Shown here piece after piece: positions 6,765 through 13,252 of a DNA stretch of 14,545 bases. Position numbers and translations under genes: made by a program. The notes under the pieces are model-generated. The model did not search any database, was not told where the DNA came from, and was given only the letters and a program-made list of their open reading frames with translations. Where the stretch lies: contig JAMPYE010000049.1 in assembly GCA_023700825.1 (NCBI GenBank), positions 1-14,545 on the forward strand, given 5' to 3'. Numbering within the stretch: the first letter of the stretch is position 1; every line of letters starts with the position of its first letter. The DNA comes from Thermoanaerobaculia bacterium (lineage in GTDB: Bacteria > Acidobacteriota > Thermoanaerobaculia > Gp7-AA8).

Positions 6765-7928
6765 TTACTCGGCGGCAACTCGTGCACCATCGAGGAGCTC
6801 GTTCCCGGGATGCACGACGACGACTGCGCCGTCCGCGAGCCCTTCGAGAAGCTCCGCATCCGTGCGGCCCCGCTGACCGATCTTCACCGGCACGGACTTC
6901 ACACGCCCTCCCTCGACTCGAAAGACACTCCAGCCTCCGTCCTTTCGCGCGAGCGCGCTGACCGGGATCTTGAGCACCGACTCCGCGCTCCAGACGACGA
7001 TCTTCGCCTCGATCCGGTAGCCGTCTCCCAGTTCGGCGGGCGCATCCCTGATGTCGCCGACCACGCGGACGCGCTGCTCTTCGATGCCGAGGGCGGAAAT
7101 CTTCCGGAATCCTCCCGGCTCGACGACCTTCACACTTCCCGCGAGCGGCTTGTCGCCGCCCCAGTCCTCGATGCGGATCGTGTTGCCCGGACGGATCCTC
7201 ACAGCGTCGGCCGAAAGAACTTCGATGACGATCTCGATATCGCGCGAGTTTCCGACCGCCATCAGCGTCTCCCCCGCCCGAACGACGCGCGCGCTCCTGT
7301 CCGGGATCGACAGCACCTCGCCGTCGGCGGGAGCGACGAGCTCGATCGCGCGGTTCGCTCCGCCCGACTCGAGCGAGAGCAAACCGGATCGCGCCGCTTC
7401 CAGCTCGTAGGCCGCCGCCCGAGCGCTGTGGCGCGCGCCATCGAGCTCTCGCCGCGCCGAGTCTTCGGCCGAACGCGCCCTGTCGAGATCTTCGGCCGAC
7501 GCGATCCCTTCCGCCGCAAGCTTCGTGACCCGCTCGAGCTCGCGCCTGGCGAGGTCCCATGCGGAGCCGGCCGCAGCTGCGCGAGCTTCTGCACTGCGCG
7601 CCGCCGCGTCAGCCGCCGCGACCATCGCCTTCACTTCGCCCTTCTGGCGCGCGTCGAGCGGCGGCGGCACCAGGCGCGCCAGCACGTCGCCTTTCGCGAC
7701 TCGATCACCTTCGCGGATCTCGATCCGCGCCAGATTCCCCGAAGCAGGCGCCGCGATCGTGAAGCGGTCGCGCACGCGCGTCTCCCCCTTCTCGTCGATC
7801 GTCACCTCGAGCGGGCCGCGAACGACCTTCGACGCCTCCACGCGCACCGGCTCCGGACGCATCGCCGCGTACAGCACCAGTGCCACGAGGACGACACCCA
7901 CCACGACAAAAAGCCTTTTCCTGCCCAT
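6765..7928 (-). CDS. Periplasmic membrane fusion protein (HlyD/MacA-like adaptor) of an ABC exporter
   Basis: This 387-residue protein is the third gene of the operon. It has an N-terminal membrane anchor (about 5-22), a first lipoyl half-motif (about 55-90, including APASGNLARIEIREGDRV), a long alanine-rich alpha-hairpin or coiled coil (about 95-187), the second lipoyl half (about 195-226, APADGEVLSI), a beta-barrel region (about 228-320) and a membrane-proximal domain. In this family the adaptor links the inner-membrane transporter to an outer-membrane channel or passes substrate into the periplasm. There is no lipobox, so the anchor is a helix. The ATG at 7928 is preceded by GAGGGAG at 7941-7935, which overlaps the end of the permease gene; only 3 nt separate the permease stop from this start. 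No outer-membrane channel gene is adjacent. Confidence 0.92.
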   Translation of the reverse strand: MGRKRLFVVVGVVLVALVLYAAMRPEPVRVEASKVVRGPLEVTIDEKGETRVRDRFTIAAPASGNLARIEIREGDRVAKGDVLARLVPPPLDARQKGEVKAMVAAADAAARSAEARAAAAGSAWDLARRELERVTKLAAEGIASAEDLDRARSAEDSARRELDGARHSARAAAYELEAARSGLLSLESGGANRAIELVAPADGEVLSIPDRSARVVRAGETLMAVGNSRDIEIVIEVLSADAVRIRPGNTIRIEDWGGDKPLAGSVKVVEPGGFRKISALGIEEQRVRVVGDIRDAPAELGDGYRIEAKIVVWSAESVLKIPVSALARKDGGWSVFRVEGGRVKSVPVKIGQRGRTDAELLEGLADGAVVVVHPGNELLDGARVAAE

Positions 7929-7931
7929 CGA

Positions 7932-10301
7932 TCACTCCCTCGTCTTGAGGACCTCGACGAGATCGAGGGTTCTGATTCTACGGTGCACCAGCAGCGCCGA
8001 GCCGACCGACGCGGCCGCGATCACGAGCACGGCAAACGCCCACGTCCTGCTGCTGACGACGAGGGGTATGCGGTAGAGCTCGGACGTCATGACGTTCGCG
8101 ATGAGAGCGCAGAGGCCGTAGCCGATCACCGCGCCGAACGGGATCGCGAGCACGGTGAGCAGCGCCTGCTCGCCGAGCAGCATCGCGCTGACCTCTCCAC
8201 GGGTGAAGCCCAGGACCCGCAGGCTCGCGAGCTCGCGCCCCCGCTCGGAGAGCGCGATCCTCGCGCCGTTGTAGACGACACCGATCGCGATCACGCTTGC
8301 GAAGATGATCAGCATCGTCGTCGTGATCGTCATGCTCTGCGCGATCGTCTTCTCGAAGCTCTCGATCACCGTCTCCCTCAGCGCGACGCCGGCGACCGCG
8401 GGCGTCCGCTTCAACTGCTCGTTCAGCGCCGGCAAACTGCCGGGATCGACGGAGAGATACGCTCCCGAGATCGTTCGCCCTTCTCCCGTGAGGCGCGCCA
8501 GCGCTTCGGCGTCCATGTAGACCGACGAGCCGATCAGCTCGTCGACCAGCCTGGTCACCTCGACCGTCTCGACGCGTCGCCGCCCCTCGAGCACCTCGAC
8601 GCGCAGCGAGTCGCCTGCCCCGACGCCGAGCACCTCCGCGAGCGTCGCGTTCATCGCCAGACCCTCGGCGGGCACGCTGATCTCTCTCCCTTCGCGGTCG
8701 ATCAGGCGTCGCAGCGAGCCGCCCCCGTCGATGCCGAAGATCGCTGCACGTTTCGAGCGGTGTTCGTTGACGAGCCGCACGGGAACGGCGCGGAACGTTT
8801 CGACGCCGAAGACGCCGGGAAGGTGCTCGAGGTCGTGGCGCGTCGCGTGCGCCTTCGGTTCGTGGAAGGAGACGGTGACGTCTTCGCGCTGAATCTCGGA
8901 AAACTGGCGCTGCATCATCAGCGACACGGCGTCGAACATGAACCGGCCGACGACCAGGATCGCCACGGCCATCGCGACTCCGGAGATCGAGAGGAAGGCC
9001 TTCATCCGCCTCCTCGCGAGATTGCGCGCGATGATCCGGCCCGACGGCGGCATCCGTTTCATCAGCCCGACACGCTCGAGCACGCCAGGGTGGAAGATCG
9101 GCGGCGCCTCGGGCCTCATCGCCTCTGCCGGCGGGAGCTTCAACGCGCCCCGCACGGCCGAGAGCGCGCCGAGGGAGGCAGCCAGCGCACTGATGGCGAA
9201 CGCGAGCAACAGCGTCCGGGCGTCGACGTCGAACTCGAGCGAAGGCAGGTGATAGAACTCGGCATAGAGCCGCCCGAGCCCCTGCGCGAGCCGGATGCCA
9301 AGGCCGATGCCAAGGATCGTGCCGATCGTGATGACCACGGCGGCGAGCTTGAGGTAGTGGATCGCGACGTCGAGGCTCGAGTAGCCGAAGGCCTTCAGCA
9401 CGGCAATCTGGTCGCGCTGCGTCTGCACGAGGCGAGTGAGCACCATGTGCACGAGGAAAGCGGCGACGCCGAGGAAGATCGCGGGCATGATCGTGCCGGA
9501 AACCCGGCTCTGCGCGATTTCGTCGGAGAGGAAGCGGTGGGCGATCTGCTCGTCGCGCCCGTACGCGCCGGTGCTCCCCCACGGGGCGAGGATGTCGTCG
9601 ATGCGCGCGATGACCTCCCGCTCGCTTCCGCCCGGCGCGAGCGCGATCGCGACATCGTTGAACGCGTCCTCCATGTCGTAGGCGTTCGAGAGAGCCTCGT
9701 GGCCGATCCAGAGCACGCCGAAGCGGCGATTGTCCGGAAAGATATCGACGGATCGGATCTCGTAGACGAACTCAGGCGAGATCGCGATGCCGACGATTTC
9801 GAGACGCCTCCACCTGCCGTTGACGACGCCGGCGACGCTGTCGCCGGGACGGAGCGAATTGGCCGTCGCGAAGCTCTCGCTCGCGATCACCTCGTCGGGC
9901 CGCATCGGGTCGATCCACCGGCCCTGGCGAAGGAAGAGGTCGTTGAGCATCGGGACGCGATGCTCCGGAATCGACACGAGGCGGCCCGTCGCCGGCTCGT
10001 CGAGTCGAGGCACGTCGAGCGTCACATCGACGACGATCCGCGTGCGAACCGCGGCGACGCCTTCGATCGCTGCAAGCTTCCGCGCGAGCGAATCGGGCGC
10101 GCGTCTCGCCGACGCGAAGACGTCGGGAAACCGGTGAGAGCGGTAGTACGCGTCCTGCGACAGCTTCAGCGATCGATGCGCCGTCCACATCGTGACGAAC
10201 GTCGCGATACCGCAGAGCACGACCGCGGCGACGGCGAGGACCTGTCCGCGCAGGTGCACGATGTCTCGCAGGATCTTCCGGTCGATCGCCCGCAGCTTCA
10301 C
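7932..10301 (-). CDS. ABC transporter permease with two FtsX domains
   Basis: This is a 789-residue inner-membrane protein and the second gene of the operon. TM1 is at about 18-38, followed by a large periplasmic domain (about 45-262), an FtsX-type bundle with TMs near 268-290, 316-340 and 362-384, another helix at 435-456, a second periplasmic domain and a second FtsX bundle near 655-680, 705-735 and 755-773. Coupling-helix motifs appear in both halves: DQIAVLKAFGYSSLDV after the first bundle helix and GRELASLRVLGFTRGEV in the second. This duplicated layout is known from lipoprotein- and peptide-handling ABC systems of the type VII (MacB/LolCDE) class, which drive periplasmic events from the cytoplasm. 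It starts with GTG at 10301, overlapping the ATPase stop in the tetranucleotide GTGA, which indicates translational coupling. The substrate is unknown. Confidence 0.92.
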   Translation of the reverse strand: MKLRAIDRKILRDIVHLRGQVLAVAAVVLCGIATFVTMWTAHRSLKLSQDAYYRSHRFPDVFASARRAPDSLARKLAAIEGVAAVRTRIVVDVTLDVPRLDEPATGRLVSIPEHRVPMLNDLFLRQGRWIDPMRPDEVIASESFATANSLRPGDSVAGVVNGRWRRLEIVGIAISPEFVYEIRSVDIFPDNRRFGVLWIGHEALSNAYDMEDAFNDVAIALAPGGSEREVIARIDDILAPWGSTGAYGRDEQIAHRFLSDEIAQSRVSGTIMPAIFLGVAAFLVHMVLTRLVQTQRDQIAVLKAFGYSSLDVAIHYLKLAAVVITIGTILGIGLGIRLAQGLGRLYAEFYHLPSLEFDVDARTLLLAFAISALAASLGALSAVRGALKLPPAEAMRPEAPPIFHPGVLERVGLMKRMPPSGRIIARNLARRRMKAFLSISGVAMAVAILVVGRFMFDAVSLMMQRQFSEIQREDVTVSFHEPKAHATRHDLEHLPGVFGVETFRAVPVRLVNEHRSKRAAIFGIDGGGSLRRLIDREGREISVPAEGLAMNATLAEVLGVGAGDSLRVEVLEGRRRVETVEVTRLVDELIGSSVYMDAEALARLTGEGRTISGAYLSVDPGSLPALNEQLKRTPAVAGVALRETVIESFEKTIAQSMTITTTMLIIFASVIAIGVVYNGARIALSERGRELASLRVLGFTRGEVSAMLLGEQALLTVLAIPFGAVIGYGLCALIANVMTSELYRIPLVVSSRTWAFAVLVIAAASVGSALLVHRRIRTLDLVEVLKTRE

Positions 10302-11014
10302 CAGCTCAACTCCGAGGGCGACACCTTCGTCGCGTTTTCGTCGATGTGGGTGATCTCGCCCGAGCGCATGTGGACGACGCGGTCCGCCATCGCCGCGATC
10401 GCCGCATTGTGCGTGATCACGGCGGTCGTCGTCCCGAGCGACCTGTTCACATGCTCGATCACCTCGAGCACCATCTTCCCGGTCTGGTAGTCGAGCGCTC
10501 CGGTCGGCTCGTCACAGAGCAGCACCTCGGGGCGCTTGGCGACGGCGCGGGCGATCGCGACGCGCTGCTGCTCGCCGCCGGAAAGCTGCGCGGGGAAATG
10601 GCTGAGCCGCTCACTGAGGCCGACGAGAGCGAGCGCATCTTCGGGCGGCATCGGAGCGTCGGCGATCTCGGTGACGAGCGCGACGTTCTCGAGCGCAGTG
10701 AGACTCGGGATGAGGTTGTAGAACTGGAAGACGAAGCCGACGTGCTCGCGCCGGTACGCCGTAAGGGCGCGATCGTCATCGACCGTAAGGTCGTGGTTCC
10801 GGTAGACGACCTCTCCCGCCGTCGGCACGTCGAGCCCGCCGAGAATGTTGAGCAGCGTCGACTTGCCGCTGCCCGAGGCGCCGAGCAGGACGACGAGCTC
10901 CCCTTCGTACAGGTCGAGATCGATCGAGCGAAGCGCTTCCACCTGCACCTCGCCCATCTGGTAGACCTTGCGAATGCCGCGCGCGCGAAAGACGGCGTTG
11001 CGTTGGGACGGCAT
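10298..11014 (-). CDS. ABC transporter ATP-binding protein (LolD/MacB type)
   Basis: This is the cytoplasmic ATPase of the exporter and the first gene of the operon, 238 residues from the chosen ATG. Numbered from that ATG, the Walker A GASGSGKST is at about 45-53, the Q-loop glutamine at 97 (FVFQFYNLIP), the signature LSGGEQQR at 144-151, the Walker B LLCDEPTGALD at about 165-175 and the H-loop histidine at 202 (VITHN). All are intact. FQFYNLIPSLTALENV is typical of the LolD/MacB/FtsE subfamily, which partners FtsX-fold permeases. A GTG at 11029 would add five residues; I prefer ATG 11014 because TACGAT sits exactly six bases before it and neither start has a Shine-Dalgarno sequence. The stop overlaps the permease start by 4 nt. 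Confidence 0.93.
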   Translation of the reverse strand: MPSQRNAVFRARGIRKVYQMGEVQVEALRSIDLDLYEGELVVLLGASGSGKSTLLNILGGLDVPTAGEVVYRNHDLTVDDDRALTAYRREHVGFVFQFYNLIPSLTALENVALVTEIADAPMPPEDALALVGLSERLSHFPAQLSGGEQQRVAIARAVAKRPEVLLCDEPTGALDYQTGKMVLEVIEHVNRSLGTTTAVITHNAAIAAMADRVVHMRSGEITHIDENATKVSPSELSW

Positions 11015-11020
11015 GCGAGG

Positions 11021-11026
11021 ATCGTA
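11021..11026 (-). promoter_or_regulatory. Putative -10 element (TACGAT) of the ABC operon
   Basis: Read on the minus strand, TACGAT fits TAnnnT and is followed by exactly 6 nt and the ATG at 11014. There is no Shine-Dalgarno sequence and no recognisable -35, because that region is heptad array D1. It would give a leaderless operon mRNA. Confidence 0.45.
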
Positions 11027-11034
11027 CACCGGAG

Positions 11035-11076
11035 TTGTTGGTTGTTAGTGGTTCGTCGTTAGTCGTTGTTGTTAGA
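11035..11076. repeat. Heptanucleotide array D1 (TTGTTAG type)
   Basis: Six degenerate units start just upstream of the ABC operon: TTGTTGG, TTGTTAG, TGGTTCG, TCGTTAG, TCGTTGT and TGTTAGA. The family matches array C1. Confidence 0.7.
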
Positions 11077-11287
11077 CAGGCCGGGAGTGGACCATCAGAT
11101 CAGGTTCATTGTGAAGACCGCGTCAGCGGCCGCCTTCTGGATAGCCCGGCGCGTCACCGCCAGGGACTTGACGACGCAAACACGAAGAGCTGCGTAGCGG
11201 CGAAAGAATCGAAGATGTCGCGCCTGACGCGACGAGAATGCTGCATCGCCTCTTGCGCGAATCGCTACCTCGGCCGTCGACGGTCCT
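11077..11287. other. Intergenic core between heptad arrays D1 and D2, no gene recognised
   Basis: About 210 nt lie between the divergent ABC operon and DUF4097 genes. I see no convincing coding signal: one open frame through it has no ribosome binding site and begins in repeat DNA. The only clear structure is GTCGCG at 11217-11222 with CGCGAC at 11228-11233, a perfect 6-bp stem with a 5-nt loop and no T-tract. It could be a regulatory region, a small RNA or decayed sequence. Confidence 0.5.
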
Positions 11288-11357
11288 TTTGACCCCTGGC
11301 CCTTGGCGTCCGGCCTGTCGCCTCCCGTCTGTCGCCTTTCACCTCTTGCGTGCTAAC
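11288..11357. repeat. Heptanucleotide array D2 (TGTCGCC/TTTGACC type)
   Basis: About ten units run in register towards the DUF4097 gene: TTTGACC, CCTGGCC, CTTGGCG, TCCGGCC, TGTCGCC, TCCCGTC, TGTCGCC, TTTCACC and two weaker ones. The order, TGACC/TGGCC units first and then TCGCC units, is the same as in array A2. Confidence 0.8.
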
Positions 11358-11395
11358 CGATTCCCGCGAGAGCCGTCTATGTGAGGTGAACAACG

Positions 11396-11404
11396 AAGGA
11401 GGAG
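11396..11404 (+). promoter_or_regulatory. Strong ribosome binding site of the DUF4097-like gene
   Basis: AAGGAGGAG ends 5 nt before the ATG at 11410, close to the ideal anti-16S sequence. It fixes the start there rather than at the in-frame upstream codon at 11350, and the signal peptide then begins properly. Confidence 0.85.
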
Positions 11405-11409
11405 AAATC

Positions 11410-12309
11410 ATGGTTGCTTCGTCCCGCCTGCGCGGTCTGGTCCTGACGGTGTGTTGTCTGGCAGTCTCCCTCAGCGCTTTCGCCGGTCGTCATCACGACG
11501 TCGACATCTCAACGTTCAGCGGCGGCACGGGCCAGTCGTGCGACGACTGGCAGGTGCGAATCAATGGCGAGAAGGCGCTGGTCTCCTCGGAGACCGTCGA
11601 CGTCGCCGGCTCGTCGCTTGCGGTCGAGGCCGCGAAGTCCGGCGGTGTAACGGTTCGCGGCGGGAACAGTCGCGGCTTCTCCGTCACGCTGTGCCGTGCG
11701 GCGAGCTCGGCGATGGGCAGCAGCGCGCTGTCTCAGATCACGCTCCGGCGATCCGGTGACAAGCTCTCGGTCGACGGCCCTTCCGGCGAGGAGTGGGTGG
11801 CCCACCTCATCGTGCGTGCGCCGGCTGGTGCCTCGCTGCGAGCCTCCGCGACGAACGGCCCCGTCGACGTCGCTGATTTTGAAGGCACGCTCGATCTCGA
11901 TGCGAACAACGGGCCGATCTCCCTCGAGAGAGTCGCCGGCACGATCACCGCGACGACGACGAACGGCCCGCTCTCCCTCGACGGAGCGTCGGGCAACGTC
12001 ACACTCAAGGCGACCAACGGCCCGGTGACGGTGAAGCTGAGCGGCGGGGCCTGGATGGGGCAGTCGCTCGAGGCCTCGAGCGTGAACGGTCCGCTCACGC
12101 TTGCCGTTCCTCGCGGGTTTTCGTCGGGCGTGGAAATCCGCGCGGCCGGTCACGCTCCCCTGGGCTGCCCCGCCGCCCTCTGCGGTGCGATGGTCAAGTC
12201 GTGGGACGACGATGACGACGAGCAGAAAATCGTTCGCTTCGGCGGCGCGACCCCGGTCGTCCGCCTTTCAACGGAGAACGGGCCGGTTTCGGTGAAGGAA
12301 CGGGACTAG
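11410..12309 (+). CDS. Secreted DUF4097-like beta-repeat protein
   Basis: This is a 299-residue exported protein. Residues 1-26 form a signal peptide with a hydrophobic core (LVLTVCCLAVSLSAFA) and probable cleavage after AFA. From about 145 the chain repeats the motif NGP in ...TNGPVDV, NNGPISL, TNGPLSL, TNGPVTV, VNGPLTL and ENGPVSV, at 149, 167, 185, 203, 226 and 290. The first four copies are exactly 18 residues apart, as expected for rungs of a right-handed beta-helix or beta-solenoid. This layout matches the DUF4097/putative-adhesin family, whose biochemical role is unsettled. Four cysteines of the mature chain (44, 95, 253, 258) could form disulfides. An acidic run, WDDDDDE (265-271), may bind cations. 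It has a very strong ribosome binding site and is monocistronic. Confidence 0.82.
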   Translation: MVASSRLRGLVLTVCCLAVSLSAFAGRHHDVDISTFSGGTGQSCDDWQVRINGEKALVSSETVDVAGSSLAVEAAKSGGVTVRGGNSRGFSVTLCRAASSAMGSSALSQITLRRSGDKLSVDGPSGEEWVAHLIVRAPAGASLRASATNGPVDVADFEGTLDLDANNGPISLERVAGTITATTTNGPLSLDGASGNVTLKATNGPVTVKLSGGAWMGQSLEASSVNGPLTLAVPRGFSSGVEIRAAGHAPLGCPAALCGAMVKSWDDDDDEQKIVRFGGATPVVRLSTENGPVSVKERD

Positions 12310-12332
12310 CGATCGTCGAATGGCGCGATCGC
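12309..12332 (+). repeat. Inverted repeat over the DUF4097 gene stop codon
   Basis: GCGATCG at 12309-12315 pairs perfectly with CGATCGC at 12326-12332 around a 10-nt loop. It begins with the last base of the stop codon and lies just before the larger hairpin at 12337-12372. Confidence 0.45.
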
Positions 12333-12336
12333 CGTG

Positions 12337-12372
12337 GGCGCCCACCCTCGCCTAACCGGCGGGGGTGGCGCC
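12337..12372. terminator. Strong GC-rich hairpin between convergent genes
   Basis: Outer GGCG (12337-12340) pairs with CGCC (12369-12372), CCACCC (12342-12347) with GGGTGG (12363-12368), and CGCC (12349-12352) with GGCG (12358-12361). The loop is TAACC. One T.G pair and one bulged C interrupt a stem of 15 base pairs. There is no T-tract on either side, so if it terminates transcription it would do so as an unconventional or bidirectional element for the DUF4097 and methyltransferase genes. Confidence 0.55.
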
Positions 12373-12409
12373 GCTTCGTGGCAGGGAATCGCCCGCGAAT
12401 GTCTGCTCG

Positions 12410-12465
12410 TCGCCTCTCGTCTTTCGCCTTTCGCCCTATGCCCCCTGACCATTGACCTGCTTCTC
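12410..12465. repeat. Heptanucleotide array E, running into the methyltransferase gene
   Basis: Eight units in register: TCGCCTC, TCGTCTT, TCGCCTT, TCGCCCT, ATGCCCC, CTGACCA, TTGACCT and GCTTCTC. The same TCGCC and TTGACCT families occur in arrays A2 and D2, here in the opposite order. The array crosses the methyltransferase stop codon (12436-12438) and covers its last codons. Confidence 0.85.
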
Positions 12466-13071
12466 CGCGACGACCGCGCGGAACAGCCCTCCGAACGCCG
12501 CGTGCTCGTCGCGCACGCGCTGAAGTGAGGTCGACGCGAGGATCGGGCCGAGGCTTCGGGTGATGTGCGAGGCGAGCGGCGCGGTGACGAGGTTCGCCAG
12601 CCGCCGTACGAGCGACGGTCTCTGTCCGTCGGGCACGAACTTATCGAGGATCGACACCCTTCCGCCGGGTCGAAGCACCCTCTCCGCCTCGAGGATGCAG
12701 GCGACGGGATCGGGGATCACCGCCAGGATCAGATGGAGGATCACGACGTCGAAGGAGGCGTCAGGAAAGGGCAGCCGATGGCCGTCGCCGACCTCGGCAT
12801 CGACCGTCATACCGAGGCTCTCGGCACGCGCGCGCAGCCGCGCGATCATCGACGGGGTGATGTCGATTGCCGCGATCCTCGCAGTGTGGGGAAGGTACTC
12901 GAGGTCGAGCCCCGTCCCCGCGCCGTCGAGCAGCACGCGCTCTCCGGGCTTGACCTCGACGAGCTCGTGCGCGCGCCGCCGTCCGCGATCGAGCCGCCGG
13001 GCCACCAGATCGTAGACGGGCGCCCAGATCGTGTAGCGGATCCGATTCCAGCGAGTCGCGTCGAAAGCCAT
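12436..13071 (-). CDS. Class I SAM-dependent methyltransferase (Methyltransf_11/UbiE-like)
   Basis: This 211-residue cytoplasmic enzyme is expected to transfer a methyl group from S-adenosylmethionine to a small molecule, lipid or quinone. An N-terminal WNRIRYTIWAPVYD segment (8-21) resembles the lid of UbiE/phospholipid methyltransferases. Motif I is VLLDGAGTGLDLEYLP at 46-61, the acidic ribose-binding residue is in IDITPSM (69-75), the adenine-contact motif is GDGHRLPFPDASFDVV (95-110), and LRPGGRVSILDKF (133-145) completes the Rossmann core. The substrate is not evident. A longer frame reaches 13158, but ATG 13071 gives the usual family N-terminus and has TACGCT exactly six bases upstream. 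The last nine residues (EKQVNGQGA) are encoded by heptad repeat DNA, so the original C-terminus may have differed. Confidence 0.9.
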   Translation of the reverse strand: MAFDATRWNRIRYTIWAPVYDLVARRLDRGRRRAHELVEVKPGERVLLDGAGTGLDLEYLPHTARIAAIDITPSMIARLRARAESLGMTVDAEVGDGHRLPFPDASFDVVILHLILAVIPDPVACILEAERVLRPGGRVSILDKFVPDGQRPSLVRRLANLVTAPLASHITRSLGPILASTSLQRVRDEHAAFGGLFRAVVAEKQVNGQGA

Positions 13072-13077
13072 GGCGGC

Positions 13078-13083
13078 AGCGTA
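13078..13083 (-). promoter_or_regulatory. Putative -10 element (TACGCT) of the methyltransferase gene
   Basis: On the minus strand TACGCT fits TAnnnT and is followed by exactly 6 nt and the ATG at 13071. No Shine-Dalgarno sequence and no convincing -35 are present. It suggests a leaderless mRNA. Confidence 0.4.
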
Positions 13084-13166
13084 GCAGAGGGATTTCGCGA
13101 TCGGGCAGAATGTCGCAGACACCCGGCCGGAAGCACTGAAGTGATCCGCGTCGTCCACCTCAAGTC

Positions 13167-13198
13167 TTGAAACCCGGGTGCGAGCGGGCGCCTATAAT
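13167..13198 (+). promoter_or_regulatory. Sigma70-like promoter of the SNase-like lipoprotein gene
   Basis: A perfect TATAAT at 13193-13198 has TTGAAA at 13167-13172 upstream. The 20-nt spacer is longer than the usual 16-18, so the -35 assignment is tentative. The -10 is 54 nt before the ATG at 13253, leaving an ordinary leader that includes a ribosome binding site. Confidence 0.55.
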
Positions 13199-13252
13199 TG
13201 CCTTCGATCCACGGACAACCGCGTTTCCTCGTGATCGAGGCTGGAGCCGAGC

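Noticed and set aside
6702..10490. A 1262-codon open frame on the plus strand.
   Set aside because: It lies antisense to the permease and fusion-protein genes, both with clear family motifs. Its translation is dominated by Arg, Asp, His and Glu, as expected for the complement of GC-rich codons, and it begins in heptad repeat C2.
11035..11292. An 85-codon plus-strand frame in the divergent gap.
   Set aside because: It starts inside heptad array D1, has no ribosome binding site and resembles no family. I treat the region as non-coding.
11350..11409. A 20-residue N-terminal extension of the DUF4097-like protein.
   Set aside because: It reads through a near-perfect Shine-Dalgarno sequence and would place 20 charged residues ahead of the signal peptide.
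13072..13158. A 29-residue N-terminal extension of the methyltransferase.
   Set aside because: The usual family N-terminus begins at ATG 13071, which has a TAnnnT element six bases upstream. The extension has no ribosome binding site and reads through that element.
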